From NCBI GenBank assembly GCA_009760855.2, contig WPIO01000002.1:7684001-7748000 (forward strand): DNA of 64,000 nucleotides, given 5' to 3'. The notes below the pieces were generated by a model. That model was not told the DNA's origin. It saw only the letters and a program-made list of their open reading frames with translations, and made no database searches. Shown one piece after another: positions 25,945 through 38,134 of the stretch; position 1 is the first letter of the stretch; the number at the start of each line of letters is the position of its first letter. The translations under genes and the position numbers were made by a program. This DNA comes from Cristatella mucedo. Taxonomy: Eukaryota; Bryozoa; Phylactolaemata; Cristatellidae.

Positions 25945-27488
25945 TCAGCTCGCGGCGGCGACCTCCACCGAGCTGCCGCCGCTGTCCGCGGCGGTTGGCG
26001 GTGGCGGCGGCGGCGGTGCGCAGCGGACCTCGAGCCGTCGGCGGCGCTGCGCGGCCTCGAGTCTCTGCAGCCTCTGCGTCAGCTTTCGCTGCTGCCGCTC
26101 GTAGTCGTCGATCAAGCGCAGCAAGCGCGCGCTCACCGCCCTCACGGCGTCGTCAACGGCGCGGAGCGTCTCCTCGGGCGCAGCGGCCTCCGCTGCAGCG
26201 GAGCCGCCGCCACTGCCGCCGCCGGCGTCCGCCGCCGAGGCCGCCGCCGAGGCCGCAGCAGCGGCCGCGGACGGACGGAGGCGGCTCGCCGGCGCGTCGA
26301 TCGGACGGTCATCGCTGCGCAGCATCTCGCGAGCCCTGAGCGCTATCGCCTGCTTGGCTTCCGGGTAATCTTCGAGCGCCTCGAGCAGTGCCTCCCTGGT
26401 CAGGGCGTACAGGTCGGCGTAGCCGACGCTGAGCACGTTCGCCGCAGCTCGCCGGCCGCGTGCCGCCGCGCGGTCGCCCGGCGCGTCGAGGACGCCCAGC
26501 TCGCCGAAGACGGCGCCCTCGCGCAGCGTCGCGTACGCCTCACTGCCGTCGTCCGAGACGACGCTCAGCGTGCCGTGCTTGACGATGTACATCTCGCGCC
26601 CGACGTCGCCGCGCCGGCACACGTAGTCGCCGGGGCCGAACGCCTTCAGGCGCAGGCGCAGAGCCAGGCCGACGAGCAGCGCCCTCTCGCAGCCATCGAA
26701 CAGGCGCGCCTTCTCCAGCGCGCCCACGTGCGCGCAGACGGCCAGCTCCTCGCGCAGGCGCGGCGGCAGCGCGTCGAGCAGCCGGTCATCACCCAGGCTG
26801 CGTCGCGTCGACGCGACGTGGCCGAACCAGCGCACGGCGCGTCGCTCCAGCGGCGCGCCGACGCCGCGCCGCCTGACGTAGCGCTTGACGGCGTCTGCCA
26901 GCCGGCGCCGCTCGGCGCCGCGGCGGCCCATGGTCTGCAGCGCGCCGACGAAGCCGCCCACGAAGCTGGCGAGCAAGAGTATGCCCAGCATCGAGTTGGC
27001 GACGGTCAGGACGCACTCGAGGTCGTTGGTCGCCTCGAACGGCGCGCCGACGTTCGTCAGCATCACGACCGCCCAGTAGATGCTGTACAGGTACTGGCGG
27101 CTCAGACGTCCCCACTGGCCTGCGCCGCCGCTGCCGCTCGCGCCCCCCGGGTACACCCAGGCGTCCGAGCCCAGGCCGATCCAGCAGCTGACGGCGTAGT
27201 AGGCGCAGCCGTTCCAGTGCACGAAGACGAAGAGCCTGGCGGCCAGCGCGAGCAGTCGCGCCACGTTCGGCGCGCTGCTCGCGGCGGTCGTTCGCGCGGC
27301 GAGCTCGCCGAGGCGGCCGAACTTGAGCAGCCGATTGAAGCGCACCGCCGGCCGGTCGACGCCGACGGCGGCGTACAGCAGGTCGGTGGGCAGCACGCTC
27401 GCCAGGTCGACGGCGAACTGCCGGCTGCGCACGTAGCGCGCCGCCAAGATCTTGCAGTCCGTCACGAGCAGGCCCTCGTCGAGGAAAC
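25945..27488 (-). CDS. CNG channel gene 2, terminal exon; divergent pore, CNGB-like
   Basis: Terminal exon of a second CNG channel, about 513 residues from the acceptor TTCGAGCAG (27490-27489). It starts in the post-S2 segment GFLDEGLLVTD, then S3 (LPTDLLYAAVGVD), S4 (VRFNRLLKFGRL), S5, the pore, S6, the C-linker, a nucleotide-binding domain (PGDYVCRRGDVGREMYIVKHG, FGELGVLD) and a leucine-zipper-like helix (RLLRLIDDYERQQRKLTQRL). The filter reads TNVGA (27057-27043) instead of TTIGE, so the Ca-binding pore glutamate is missing, as in CNGB subunits. The phosphate-binding motif reads RRAAANV instead of RRTANV. The alphaC segment MLRSDDRP resembles the CNGB1 form MLRSNNKP. I infer a modulatory subunit that needs a partner such as gene 1 or 3. 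Confidence 0.9.
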
Positions 27489-27699
27489 CTGCTCGAACAA
27501 AATGGCGGCGATCGCTGGGGCGGCGGCGGCGGCAGGTGCTAGCAGCAAGCGGCAGCGGCAGAGGGGGCTGGGTGGGCGGAAAAGGGGCCCCGCCGCTCGG
27601 CTGAGAGAGTGCTAGTGCTGACCGACCGCGTTCGCGGTCAGGGTCTGCCTCGCCACCACAGCTGTATAGAAATATTCATGGATAAATATAGATAGATAA

Positions 27700-27704
27700 A
27701 CAAA

Positions 27705-27749
<45 letters not shown>

Positions 27750-27752
27750 TTT
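27700..27752. repeat. (TA)n microsatellite
   Basis: TA dinucleotides with one G interruption, followed by a T run and (CA)n. Confidence 0.95.
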
Positions 27753-27769
27753 TTTATACACACACATGG

Positions 27770-27880
27770 TGCACTTGCTTCGCTCGGTACACTTCCGTCA
27801 AGCGGCAAGATGGCGCATCACCGTCTTCCGTGACGGAACTACTATGACTCAGCGAAGCGAGTCTACAAGCAGTGAGCTGC
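27770..27880 (-). repeat. Interspersed repeat C, inverted copy
   Basis: Reverse complement contains 'gtagactcgcttcgctgagtcatag', 'agttccgt' and 'catcttgccgcttg', matching 6316-6400. Flanked by ATAG-rich simple sequence. Confidence 0.65.
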
Positions 27881-28986
27881 TCGCGATAGATAGATTGGAT
27901 AGATATAGGAAAATTGATTGCTGAGCGCGTCGTTGCAGTGGTCGGAGAAAACAGGGCTGGCATACTATACGCGTGGGTAAAATTGAAACTGGTGGGGCAT
28001 TGAGGGCTCAAAAAACAGCACAAAGTGAGAGATCGTCTTACTCATTTGCACTGTCTCAATAGTTTATAGTTCTGCAATAAGTTGCAATTTTTTAACTTAG
28101 AATATACGGCCGCCATTACTTCGTCACATGAGCTCGACGAAAACGCCCTTTCGGCTAACTCATTCCTCTCTCCAGCTAGATTTATTTTTAGCGCAAAATT
28201 GAATTCGGGCAATACTCAACCATCGATCCCTAACCCCGCAACGCTGATACTAAAAAAGTCTCGTTAGCCTAAACCTATATATTCTAAGCGTAACTTTTGC
28301 ATGACCGCAAGACAAGACTGGTGCTAGACGAATGAATCGCGGCGGGGAGTTGGCCACGCTGCCGCTCTCGCGCACAGACGCAACCGAGTAGACTCGAGCT
28401 TCCTCCAAGCGTCAAGTAGCGAGAAACGCATCGTCGGCTGCCACTTCTTGGGAAGTACTGTGCCCTGCTCGGAAAGTAGTGCTCGGTGCCGCACGACTGG
28501 GCACCGTCGAGTGCGCCGTACAAACAGGGAGGATTAGGATTAGGATTACTGCGCTTGCTGCGCTGCCGAGCAGCAGCCCTTTCGCTCGCTCTTCGAGCCA
28601 TCTGCGGCCAATGGCGAAAAATTCGTCGCTTCTTTTGTGCGCTTGGAAGCCGCAGTCGCAGGTTCTGACTTGTCGCGCTTTCGGTGTAATAACTTTTGAC
28701 GCGCCTAAAGTCCTGCCAGCCGCGTGCTCTTATCCCGCTTATAAAAAAATGCCAGCGCGACGTCTCTAAGCTAAAAAAACATGCGCATCATGTCAAAGCA
28801 AAAAACGCCCCGGAAATCTCTTAGACCGAACGATCTTGGCCAGTCGAGTGCGCGTTATTGCATGTCGGGAGCAGCTCGTGGAGCAGGAAATTTCCTGAGC
28901 ATAAATGGCGATAGCTTGAAATCGAAGCTACGACAGTCATACAGGCACTTGTGCTAGAGGGGGGCGCAACCCGGAGAGTAACTTAC

Positions 28987-29180
28987 CGGTTTTCGCGCGA
29001 ACCACGATGTCCGCGGCGTACAGGAGATCGCCAACGTAGTCTAGCACCAGCCACACCGTTCGGTAGCTGGTCTGCAGGTCAGTAAATGCGGACCTTGCGA
29101 CGATGAGCATCAAGTTGTACAAGACCGGACAGGATATTACGCAGAGCCAGCGGTAATACGTTGAGCTTCGAGGATCTATA
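28987..29180 (-). CDS. CNG channel gene 2, exon encoding S1-S2
   Basis: Encodes pre-S1 IDPRSSTYYRW, S1 with LCVISCPVLYNLMLIVAR, then FTDLQTSYRTVW and S2 with LDYVGDLLYAADIVVRAKTG. The donor ACCG|GTAAGT splits the Gly codon and joins to FLDEG in the next exon, giving RAKTG-FLDEG. The 3' boundary is firm. The 5' boundary is not: GGAAG at 29181 has the phase expected from genes 1 and 3 but a poor pyrimidine tract and gives a shorter pre-S1 segment; an acceptor about 55 bp upstream in the same phase is also possible. Confidence 0.87.
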
Positions 29181-29214
29181 CTTCCGGAGGCATGCGTCCA
29201 AAGCACCAACCGGT

Positions 29215-32055
29215 TGGCAAACCAGCCGCCGTCAGCACTCCTTGGAAATTAGCAAAGCTCGATGAATCGCTTCAGCAGCGACAAGATTAGTTGAATTTGC
29301 GTCTGTGCTTACAGTAAATTAATACATTCAATGCAGTTTAGCCTCTGACAGGTATGGAATTGCCTAGAAAAAGTGATCGTCTTTCAGCAGCGAAAACCGC
29401 GAGGCTAAATCCACTGAAATCGAAACGTGCCTCACCAGTAACAGCAGCAGCTTCGTCCAGCCTTTTAGCTTTGGAGCATAACCGACGTCATACCAGGCTG
29501 TTTATCGACTGCCCTATCCTTGTCCTACTTAGGAGCCGCTAGGAGCCAGCTACGCTAGCAAGAAGTGAGGTCATTGACTATTTGTCTGAACCGATCGCCT
29601 CTTGAGGCGCTCTCAACTGACTAGGGGGAAATTGAAAAAGGCCCACTCCATTCGCTCGCAACTGCCACTATGCAGTTGTCGATAACTTGGAAAACTGAAG
29701 TTCGCTCGCCGCTCGGCGTCAATCGCATCGGCTAATCGACGCGTCTTCAGCAAAGACCCAGAAAGGGCTTGTTGACAAGTCGCCGCGAAATGATTCTAAT
29801 GCCGTCGCTTGCGCCTGACAGTTAGCTTCTCCAGAGGTGGTGCCGCCCTAAAGTCGAGCCCTGAGAAGGAATGAGGCTAGCTTGGATTATTTGCTAGGTC
29901 GGCTGAATAACTGGGCAACGGTAGCGCAGAATAGCTGGGCAACGGTGACGACTCGCAACTGGGTCTACGCGGCCATCTTGTGCCCCGGTCGAGACAGCTG
30001 CATATCGATCGGTGGCCCCCTCCAGCTCTTCTGTTCCCGGTCGAGACCTGCCCACCGAGTGTCTCATCAAGTGTCGCCGGAAATGAGCTAACGAACCGGG
30101 GAGGCTCGGATATCGTCGTCTTGGATAGCGTGAAGACCCGTTTCTGCAGTCGAGCGATTGTGGCAGTCGGCGCCGCGCCGCCAGGCGGATAGCTAGCTAG
30201 CTCAAAGAGCGGCAGTCCGACGCACCGCCGCCGCTGAACGCGCCGCCGTCGAACGCGGACAAAGGTAGTCACGGCGAAGGCCTTTCGAGCGCGCCTAGCG
30301 GCTCGGCGCGCTCGTGCAGACGGCCGCCACACGCCGCCATCGCTGCGCACTGCCGAGAGAAGCGAGCCAGCGTGCAACAATGGCGGCGGCCGGCAGCGAG
30401 CGGCAGATCGCGGATTCTCGCCTCCTAACATAGAGCGCTCTCACGTGCGTTCGTGTTTGTTGCAGAATTCTTCCAAAAACCGAAGTTCTTGCGAACATAG
30501 TATACGGAAACGATACAGATAGGACCTGTTTAAAGTTATTCTGATTGGTATTTGACCGTAGCGCTAGAGGAAGAAATTGCGTGCTTGTGGATATCTAAGG
30601 GGCTCTCCCAGCGGTTCGACCGTGCGTAGGGAGATACTGCGGCGGAGCGTATCGAGGGTAGGTGCGAATCCATTTTGAGGGTTCGGCATCTAATATCTGA
30701 GTAAAGCAAGGTTCGCTCACAAATAGCAAATTGGTTGTAGCGTCATTCAATTTGAGAAAGTTTCCCGCAATTCAAGTGTGAATGTCAGCAGCAATACACG
30801 ATGCACGGGAGTCGAGCGAATTCGACAGGCTGGAAGATAAGGAGGGATTAAAGTGCAGGTGCGGCTGCGAGTCATATGAAGAATGCTATTCTAGATCAGT
30901 TTTAAATATGCGTAGTGCCACATGCCTGACCACGGGGAGAGCAATCGTCGTGTCGTAACTCGGCAATGCGGTTTCTAGGACGCTATAGAGAAGATGGCAC
31001 ATAAACGGCGGGGTATAGTAGGATACGATCGCTGCCGATTTACTATAGGGCTTAGCTCAATAACGCAGGCAGTGATTCATCAATCCCAAGGTGCCGCGCC
31101 GATTAAGGGGAGAGAGGAAATGCAGCGTGACCTCTCACGCTGCCTTGCCGCCGTATTTTCCTGCGGTTGCGTAAGAGAATTCTAAGCGCGAGGATCTCGC
31201 TGGATCCGCGCAGCGCACTACGCTCCGAAATTGGCAGCGTCGTCGACGACTCCGCTTTGAAGCCTCCGGAGCGCGAGAGCTATGGGCGCGCTCACCTTAA
31301 ACTGCGAAGTACGCGCTTCGCCGCCTGCGACAGGGGGGCGGTGCCCGCGAGCTCTCCTTCCAGTTTCATGGGTTCGCGACGGTGGCGCTTGCTCGTACCA
31401 GTCGAGGTCAGGCAAATCCTGGCATCTGTCTACTCTATCAAGGCGATAGAGTGGCGCACGGTAGCCGTGCCCTGCAGCGACCGTCGTGGCGACGAGCAAC
31501 TGCGACTGCGACACGCTCGCTCGATCGCACGCTGAGCGCTCGCGAATTCTCAGGCGTACCTCTCAGCCGAACGCCGGGTGTGAGCTGGGCGTGGCTCTTC
31601 GCCATGCGCACCGCCGCGGCCGCCGCCACTACCGACGAGCTTCACGCGGTGCCCGAGCGGCCACTCTCCAACTATCGGATCGAGGAAGTCCACCAGTAGC
31701 CGCCGCGGCGTCGCTCGGACGGAGCTGGTGACGAAGCGGCCGCTGTCAGGTCGTCGTCCAGGTTGAGTCCTCTCTGTCGCTACGACCGAGAGGACGGAGA
31801 GGCGGAGCGCCTTTCGCAGCGGAGGCTGCAGACTGTCTCCTCCGCCGCGGCTGCAGCGCGTCTGATCACCATCGCGTGACTTCTACGTGGCGGCGGCGGT
31901 GACGACGGCGGCTCTGAGCTCGAAAATAATAGCGCGCTATGATTGAGCGAAGAAACTGGAGGCCGACGCGAGCGTCTTAAACAGATTAGTATCGATCCGA
32001 GGTAGGTAGCACGTGGGCCTTTGCGCAAGGACGACAACAGTCACCACTACGCGCC
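29215..32055. other. No gene confirmed
   Basis: Should hold the missing N-terminal exon(s) of CNG gene 2, but no frame shows this. GC rises from about 29900. No known repeats recognised. Confidence 0.4.
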
Positions 32056-32058
32056 GGA

Positions 32059-32385
32059 GAAAGAGAGAGACAGAGAGAGAAGAGAGGGAGAGAGAGAGAG
32101 ACAGACATACAAATGGACAGAGATGGAGATAGTAGGAAACAAAGAAGAGAGACAAACAGATAGAGACAGAGACAGGCTGAGAGACAGAAAGACAGAGAGA
32201 CAGAGAGACAAAGACAGAGAAACTGACTGGCAGACAGAGACTGAGATGAAGGTAGTGAGAGAAAGGGGAGAGAGAGAGAGAGAGAGAAAAGAAAGAGAGA
32301 AAGGGGGAGGGACAGACAGAGACACAGACAGACAGAGACACAGACAGAGATGGAGTTAGTGAGAGAAAAGAAAGAGAGAGGGGGA

Positions 32386-32438
<53 letters not shown>

Positions 32439-32514
32439 GACGGAGAGAGTGAGAGAGAAAGGCAGACTTGAAGAGACAGATTGAGAGACCGAGGTACAGA
32501 GGTAAACTCGCGGT

Positions 32515-32561
<47 letters not shown>

Positions 32562-32575
32562 AAGAGATGGAAGAA
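32059..32575. repeat. (GA)n / (GACA)n array
   Basis: Purine-rich tract of GA and GACA units with short non-repetitive islands, ending in nearly pure (GA)n at 32517-32560. Confidence 0.95.
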
Positions 32576-32579
32576 GGAG

Positions 32580-33690
32580 GAGATGGCAAGAGGGAGAGAG
32601 CGACAGGGAAGGTTGCCGCGAGCTCGTTGAAGCTTGAAGCCCCTAGCAATCTCCGGATGCTGCAGCGGGCGTGCAGAGACCGTTGGCACACGCGACCGTC
32701 ATTTCGGAACTATCGAGACCAAGCAGAGCTAGCGGGCTTCCTCACTGTCTCGAATACTCGAATCCGAACGGCGGTGCGGCTTCCGTCAGCGACGGCGGGC
32801 GCGAGTTCAGCAGCAGCCTGGCGCTGCTGGCCGCGCTGGCCGCTGCGTCGCCCTCGATCGATCTGCTAGCGAAACGAGCTCCGCCGAGAGAGCTGAGAGC
32901 AGCGCCGGCGCAATCTTTCAGCTTTTCATCGCGCACCCGGCGCCTCCTTCTCCGCAGAGGCGAATGCGCTCCCCTGAGCCAATCGCCGCCGCAGGCAGGC
33001 GCGGAGCCGACGTCTGGCGGCAGCGGCAACCGCCGCCTAGACAACGCCGCAAACGGACTCAGAGTGACGCAGCGCTCTCTAGCGCCCCGAGTTTGATTCG
33101 GGAGCGAGTCAACCATGTGCAGGCGCGCCTGCGTAAATAATCTCGTAAACTTCCGTCCCGACGGCCGACCTACGGCCAAGCTATGCCTGATTTTAAGCCT
33201 CGTCGGTGGTCGATTTGACGTCAACGGTGACGCAGGCTCGTGCCTAGCCTCACTTTCATCGCTGAACCTGAGTCGATGAAGCGAATGAGCGACACTTAGA
33301 GATCCTCTGGTGACGAAATGCGCGAGCGCAAACGCACGTCAGCGAGCCGCGGCGCGCGATTTTATGCGTCCTGCTTAACCGCGGCAAAGGTCAAGGCAAG
33401 CGCGGTCGCGGAACGGACACTTAGCTCTCCTAGAAGCATTAATCAAGGCGAAGCTCCCTGTCTTTTTTGCGTCATTCGCCGGCGACAGCAGAGCCACGCT
33501 CCACGGGATATAGCAGTCACGCACTAAAATGGGTCGCGTTAAATGTCCGCCTCGTGCAGTGGGCTTTTCCGTTCCAACATTCGCCGCGCCCACTTGCCCG
33601 CAAGGTCGCTACCACGGTTGACGTCAAGTCAGCGCACATGCCTTTGACAAGGTGATTCGTTTGTTTATTAATTAAAACGGCGCTAAAAAT
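32580..33690. other. No gene seen
   Basis: GC-rich DNA with long overlapping frames on both strands and no recognisable domain. Confidence 0.4.
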
Positions 33691-33699
33691 AGAAATTAA

Positions 33700-33840
33700 T
33701 GTAAAATACTTCCTCTTCTAGTGCCCCAAGAGAAATTAATCTCTATTCAGGTACTTTACACTTGCCGCCGGGATGGAGCGACCGTAGTAGATAAAGGCGA
33801 GCACCCACCCCCTGAGCCAAACTAGGGTGGCTATACTGTA
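33700..33840 (-). mobile_element. SINE-1 copy, diverged
   Basis: Inverted copy: the tail 'tagtgccccaagagaaattaatctctattcagg' pairs with the L2-like hairpin. A B-box region follows, and then the A-box region 'gagccaaactagggtggc'. Confidence 0.75.
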
Positions 33841-33844
33841 AGCA

Positions 33845-35555
33845 ACAACCTGTCAGCCCAATTCACCTCGGCGATCCTGTGACGACTTCTGCTGGGGCTT
33901 CGTGTCTTCGTTGAGTGCTTCCGCTCAGAAACCGATTGCGGAATCGTCGCACCTACCTCTGAATCCTTAACGACCAAAACACCCACGACACCCTGTACTC
34001 ACGACTCTTTCTAACAGCGACGAACGCGTGAAGCCAAAAAAGATGGCAGACGACGTCTGTCAAACGCAGCAAGACAGATGCAGATGATATACGTACTCGT
34101 GCACACAGAGCGACTCCGTCACAGCATGGAGCGCTCGCGCAGAGTGCCATTTATTCCGTCCGTACAACCAGTCCCGTCCGCAGCTGACGCTGTCTTGGAC
34201 AGTCATCTTAACTACGAAGGCCTGTGATAAAAAGCTGCGCTCACGATTGAAAAAACACCAACTCCAAATAAACTCAATCGGCAGGCAACGTAACGACTGT
34301 ACTTTGATCCACTTTGCTAACTTGAGCTAGCTTTGCTAACGTCCGATGCAAATATCGAGTGCGGAAAAAAAAAGTAAATTTGCTCCTCGCAGTGCGTGCG
34401 AAGCCCAAAAGCGTGGCTAGCGTCGCGGATCTGCTGCCTGCCGCCGAGTTCGCTCGCAGAGCTACGCTGGACGCTCAGCTAACTCCTGCAGCTAATTCCG
34501 TCACTGTTAACTCCTTCTTCGCACTGCAAAGCTGATGTTGGCGGCCGTTGCCGCCAGATTAGATTGTTGAAGACGCTGCTTGCAAGGCATTCCGCTGGAC
34601 AAGGCGCCCTACACGGCGCTCCCGCAATTACACGAAGTTTCCTCTCATTCAGTAGCACGTTCCTTTTCCAATATTAGCGGCTCTGCAGGGCGAATGGAGT
34701 CGACCAGTCAGGAAAAAGCGAGTGCTGATGGTGGTAGCGACGGAGGCGCGACCCCAGACTTCCGAGCAATTGCACCGGGTAGGGCGAGCGCTGCAGTAGC
34801 GCGCATAATCCCATCGCTGGTGCGTTTCGCTAGGTCTTGCTAGCGTCGTCGGAGCTCCCTCGTTCATCTGACTAAATTACCCAATCGACGAGGCGGAAGG
34901 GAGTAGTAAAATCTTAGCCTTCCAATCGCACAGTCGGAGGAGTCGTCGCTCGTTCGAAAGTTACGCTACCTTGCAACGCTACCTGCTCCATATGCTGCAG
35001 CTGCAACGACAAATGTTCTGTGGGTAAAGCCTCCTATCGAACTTTGCACCGGCCCTAGAAACGCAGCGCCAGACTAGTGCTGTCCACGCTGCCCGAACGG
35101 CTCGGCACCGAGATAGGCATCGTGCGGCCTGTGGCATTAATAAAAAGTGACCTTGGCTACCGCGAGGGCGCTTCTGTGCTGGAGGTAATAAATGCTCCCA
35201 CCTTGGCGTTTATCTCAGGGAACAGCCGTTTCTCATTTTTTGGTGGTTAAACCTCAAGTGAGAGGGTAGATAAGTCTGCTATTTTTGTCAAGAATTAGAA
35301 CTACCCTCAGGCAAAGAATCGTACAGCCCGCTGCTCAGACTTCAATCGTTTATAGCCACACCTCGTCGACCTACGTCCCCAAGGATGTGTCACCCCCTCC
35401 GTATAAGACAGCTAACACCGATTAGCACAGTCTCTGCAGCCGTCGCGTCGTGGAATTATCCGTACGAGCCACGTGGTCTCCAAGTGCTCGGGCCAGCGGT
35501 CACGTGATCGCACACATTTAGGCGTGCCGAAAGCGACCCTCGAACGGCGTCTCGC
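33845..35555. other. No gene seen
   Basis: No RING-finger exon for the downstream B-box gene could be recognised here, although one would be expected between here and 37400. Confidence 0.4.
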
Positions 35556-35560
35556 TGCAG

Positions 35561-35676
35561 GACAAGATGGAACGCGGACGTGCGGAGGAGATATTCCGAA
35601 ATCCGATGCGCTCGACTGCCGACCAAATGAGCAGAGCTGGAGCAAACTCTGCTCGATGTGCGCACGCTTGCACGAG
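35561..35676 (+). CDS. Candidate upstream exon of the B-box/NHL gene
   Basis: A frame bounded by an acceptor-like CTCGCTGCAG (ends 35560) and a strong donor GAG|GTGAGC (35676/35677). It ends with KLCSMCARLHE, which offers the C-x2-C pair missing from the first B-box of the downstream exon. Both the donor and the proposed acceptor at 37412 are phase 0, so joining gives CSMCARLHE-SATVSVSYCREC. The spacing is slightly long for a B-box. It could be chance, hence low confidence. Confidence 0.35.
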
Positions 35677-35925
35677 GTGAGCGCCAGACAGACAGTGACT
35701 CTTACTTTACATTCGAAGCCTGCTTAGAGCATTTCCACACTCTAGACGCGAAGGATTTGGAGAGGCGCCGCAGCATGGGAGGCGGCGGCGGCGGCGGCGG
35801 TGGCGGCGCAGAAATTCGCTCGTGCTATAAAAGCTACTAGAATCGACTCGCGCTTCTTAGGGTGGAGCAAAGTTTAAGCGCTCATCGCGACAGCTGCGAC
35901 CGCCGTTGCAGCTGTCGTATTGTAT

Positions 35926-36056
35926 TTTCACTGATTCAGCGAAGTGAGTCCACAGGCTCACTCGACGATAGAAACATAGTGTACCAAGACGTAAGAGACG
36001 TGTAAATTTATGTACAACATTGTATTGGTACTATGACTCAGCGAAGCGAGTCCAAA
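35926..36056 (-). repeat. Repeat C hairpin motifs, two partial copies
   Basis: 'gattcagcgaagtgagtc' at about 35933 and 'gactcagcgaagcgagtc' at about 36034, each only the terminal hairpin part of repeat C. Confidence 0.5.
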
Positions 36057-36372
36057 GCTCCGTCGACAGCCGTCCGTGCGCTTAACAGGCTGCGGCTGAA
36101 CGCGTAGACTTCGAGTCCGTTTTAGATTGAGAGCCAATCGAAACTAAGAAATGAGTGAATGCCTTGGTTTGGCATAGCTTTACGTTTGGGTCATTTTGAG
36201 CTAAATCGTGGCTAAGGAATGCAGTGAGCTATCGTGTCTGTCTGGTTTATATTATAATTAATTTCATAATTTAATAATTTAAGCTGAGCTCACCGATTCA
36301 CTTTAGAATCAGCGTGCAAGTCATCAGTCTAGAAGAAATCGAATGCTAACAAGACGCGACACTTTTCTCAGT

Positions 36373-37160
36373 CTAATAATAATAATAATAATAATAATAG
36401 TGCACTTGATAAAGCGCCCTTAGAGAACTCAATCTCTTTCTAGGCGCTTTACGTTTGCTTCAAAGGGAAACGCGACTGAATGGTGAGTAATATCATGCTT
36501 GATAAACAACAGGAATAACATGATTAGGGGTGACATGCACAGGGTCAGCATTAAAATGTGGTTAGTGGCAGCATGCACAGTGTCAGCACGCATAAGCACA
36601 TGAAGGATGGATCATAGGGACCCACTAAATCCAGTCCTAAATAGATGTGTTTTATAAGTTATTTTTAAATGTGGTCAGGTCAGGGGATGTTCTGACGCAA
36701 GTTGGGAGGGAGTTCCAGGCTTTGGGAGCTTACAAACTAAATGCGTGGTCTCCAAAGGATTTGAGGTTTGTACGAGGTATTGGTAGACTGTTGGATTCCG
36801 AAAAGCTGGTGGTACGCTGCCTGGCCTGGTGTGGGAGTAGATCTGAGAGATAGGCTGGAGCCACAGAATGAAGTGACCTAAAAGTGAGCGACAAAACCTT
36901 GAAGTCAATCCGTTGCTTGACTGGTAGCCAGTGCAGGTCGGCGAGAAGTGCTGTGATATGGCAACTGCGACGCTCACGACAGACAAGCCTAGCTGCGGAG
37001 TTTTGCACCAGCTGCAATCGCCTGATCGCACATGCCGGTAGGCCAGCAAGAAGCGAGTTACAGAAGTCAAGACGGGATGTCACAAATGCGAGCTCAACTG
37101 AGGCGTGGTATCCTTATCTAAATAAGCCCGAATTTTAGCAATGTTATGTAGCTAAAAGCG
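36373..37160 (-). mobile_element. L2-A LINE copy with coding remnant
   Basis: (AAT)n tail at 36377-36400. Minus-strand coding remnants 37083-36730 and 37070-36675 lie in two frames, so a frameshift separates [20 protein letters not shown]...DLLPHQA from the C-terminus. It lies in the proposed first intron of the B-box/NHL gene, on the opposite strand. Confidence 0.87.
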
Positions 37161-37412
37161 TGCGAAGCGAAATCCGTCCCCTACGCAACGGCTGTCGTTT
37201 GAAGCAGAGATGGCGGAGCCACGGTGAAGCGCGCGAGCTCTGATTTTCGAGCACCGAGAGCGGGAAAAGAGCGGCCGTCTCGCTGCCAGCTCTCGGTCGG
37301 AGCGCCGCGCGCGGCGCTCCGAGCGTCGGAGCGAGCCGTGCGTTTGTCACGTAGGCTCCGCTCGAGCGGCCGGCTGAGTGCTTCGGCGCGGTCTTCCGCG
37401 CGTGCGCTGTAG

Positions 37413-37652
37413 AGCGCAACGGTCTCAGTGAGCTACTGTCGCGAGTGTGGCGACGCGCTGTGCGCGTCGTGCAGCTACTGCCACACGCGGACGAAGCAGA
37501 CCGCGGACCACGCGCTCGTCGCCCTCGCCGCCCGCGGCGCGCGCTCGGACGGCAGCAGCGGCGCACTGATGGCGCCCTGGCGCCGGCGGTGCAAGCCTTG
37601 TGGAGTTCACGTCGACAAGATGCTGGAAGCCTACTGCTTACCGTGCACCAAG
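37413..37652 (+). CDS. B-box/NHL (TRIM-like) gene, exon a: B-box 1 and start of B-box 2
   Basis: First confidently coding exon of a TRIM-family gene with NHL repeats (TRIM2/3, Brat and Mei-P26 type). These proteins act as ubiquitin ligases and/or mRNA-binding repressors. The exon holds B-box 1, YCRECGDALCASC with following His residues (CHTRTKQTADH), and begins B-box 2, CKPCGVHVDKMLEAYCLPC. The acceptor is CGCTGTAG (37411-37412), chosen over a nearer CTCAG because it is phase 0 like the other 5' introns and the candidate upstream exon; the donor is AAG|GTTAGA. Exons a-h join in frame to about 661 residues and end with a Tyr-Gln-Tyr-Leu motif like the VYRYLQ end of TRIM2/3. No RING exon was found, so the N-terminus is incomplete or the protein lacks a RING. 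Confidence 0.85.
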
Positions 37653-37972
37653 GTTAGAGAGCGTAAGTTTGGCGAGCAGCACCAATGTATCCGGCTGGCG
37701 GTTCGCCAGCGCCGCCGCCGTCATCGCCGTCGAATTAACGGCCGCCGGCGCTGCGGGCTTCGGCCGGCTGGCGATGCTAGTTTTGCAGCGGAAAGGTCGC
37801 GTTCGCGACTACCGGTGGCGAACCGGTCGTCGGCTCATCCGGTTGAATTTTTTTTTTTTAGCACCGCTCGTCCTCTCGGGCGAGCTCGCGCTCGATCCGC
37901 GCGCGCTTCCGGCGATTTCCTGACTACTGCTGCGGCTACTGGCGGCGACGCTCTCGCTCGGCGTCGCTTCAG

Positions 37973-38134
37973 ATGATCTGCCTTCAGTGCAAGCTGCTCA
38001 CGCACGGCGCGCACCTGTGCACCGACCTGGAGCCGGCCGGCGAAGAGCAGCGCCGGCGAATCAGAGCTCGCGTCGCGCGCCTTCGCCACGACGTCATGGT
38101 CGAAGCCGACGAGACCGTGCGCGAGTGCCGAGAG
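37973..38134 (+). CDS. B-box/NHL gene, exon b: end of B-box 2 and coiled coil
   Basis: Begins after GCGTCGCTTCAG and completes the zinc-binding set of B-box 2 (ICLQCKLLTHGAHLC), then enters a charged helix (EEQRRRIRARVARLRHD). Donor GAG|GTAGGC. Both ends are phase 0. The B-box 2 split by this intron reads continuously only after joining exon a, which supports both junctions. Confidence 0.88.

Larger units (their letters stand above)
27489..28986 (-). other. Intron of CNG gene 2
   Basis: A 1498-bp phase-1 intron with donor GTAAGT and acceptor GAGCAG, at the same codon as in gene 1. It contains a (TA)n array, repeat C and (GGATTA)n-like 'ggattaggattaggatta' at about 28530. Confidence 0.85.

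Noticed and set aside
37421-37430. Acceptor GGTCTCAG directly before the B-box 1 cysteines
   Set aside because: It would need a phase-1 donor upstream, and none with histidine or cysteine content was found; the acceptor at 37412 is phase 0 and fits the other junctions. Not fully excluded.
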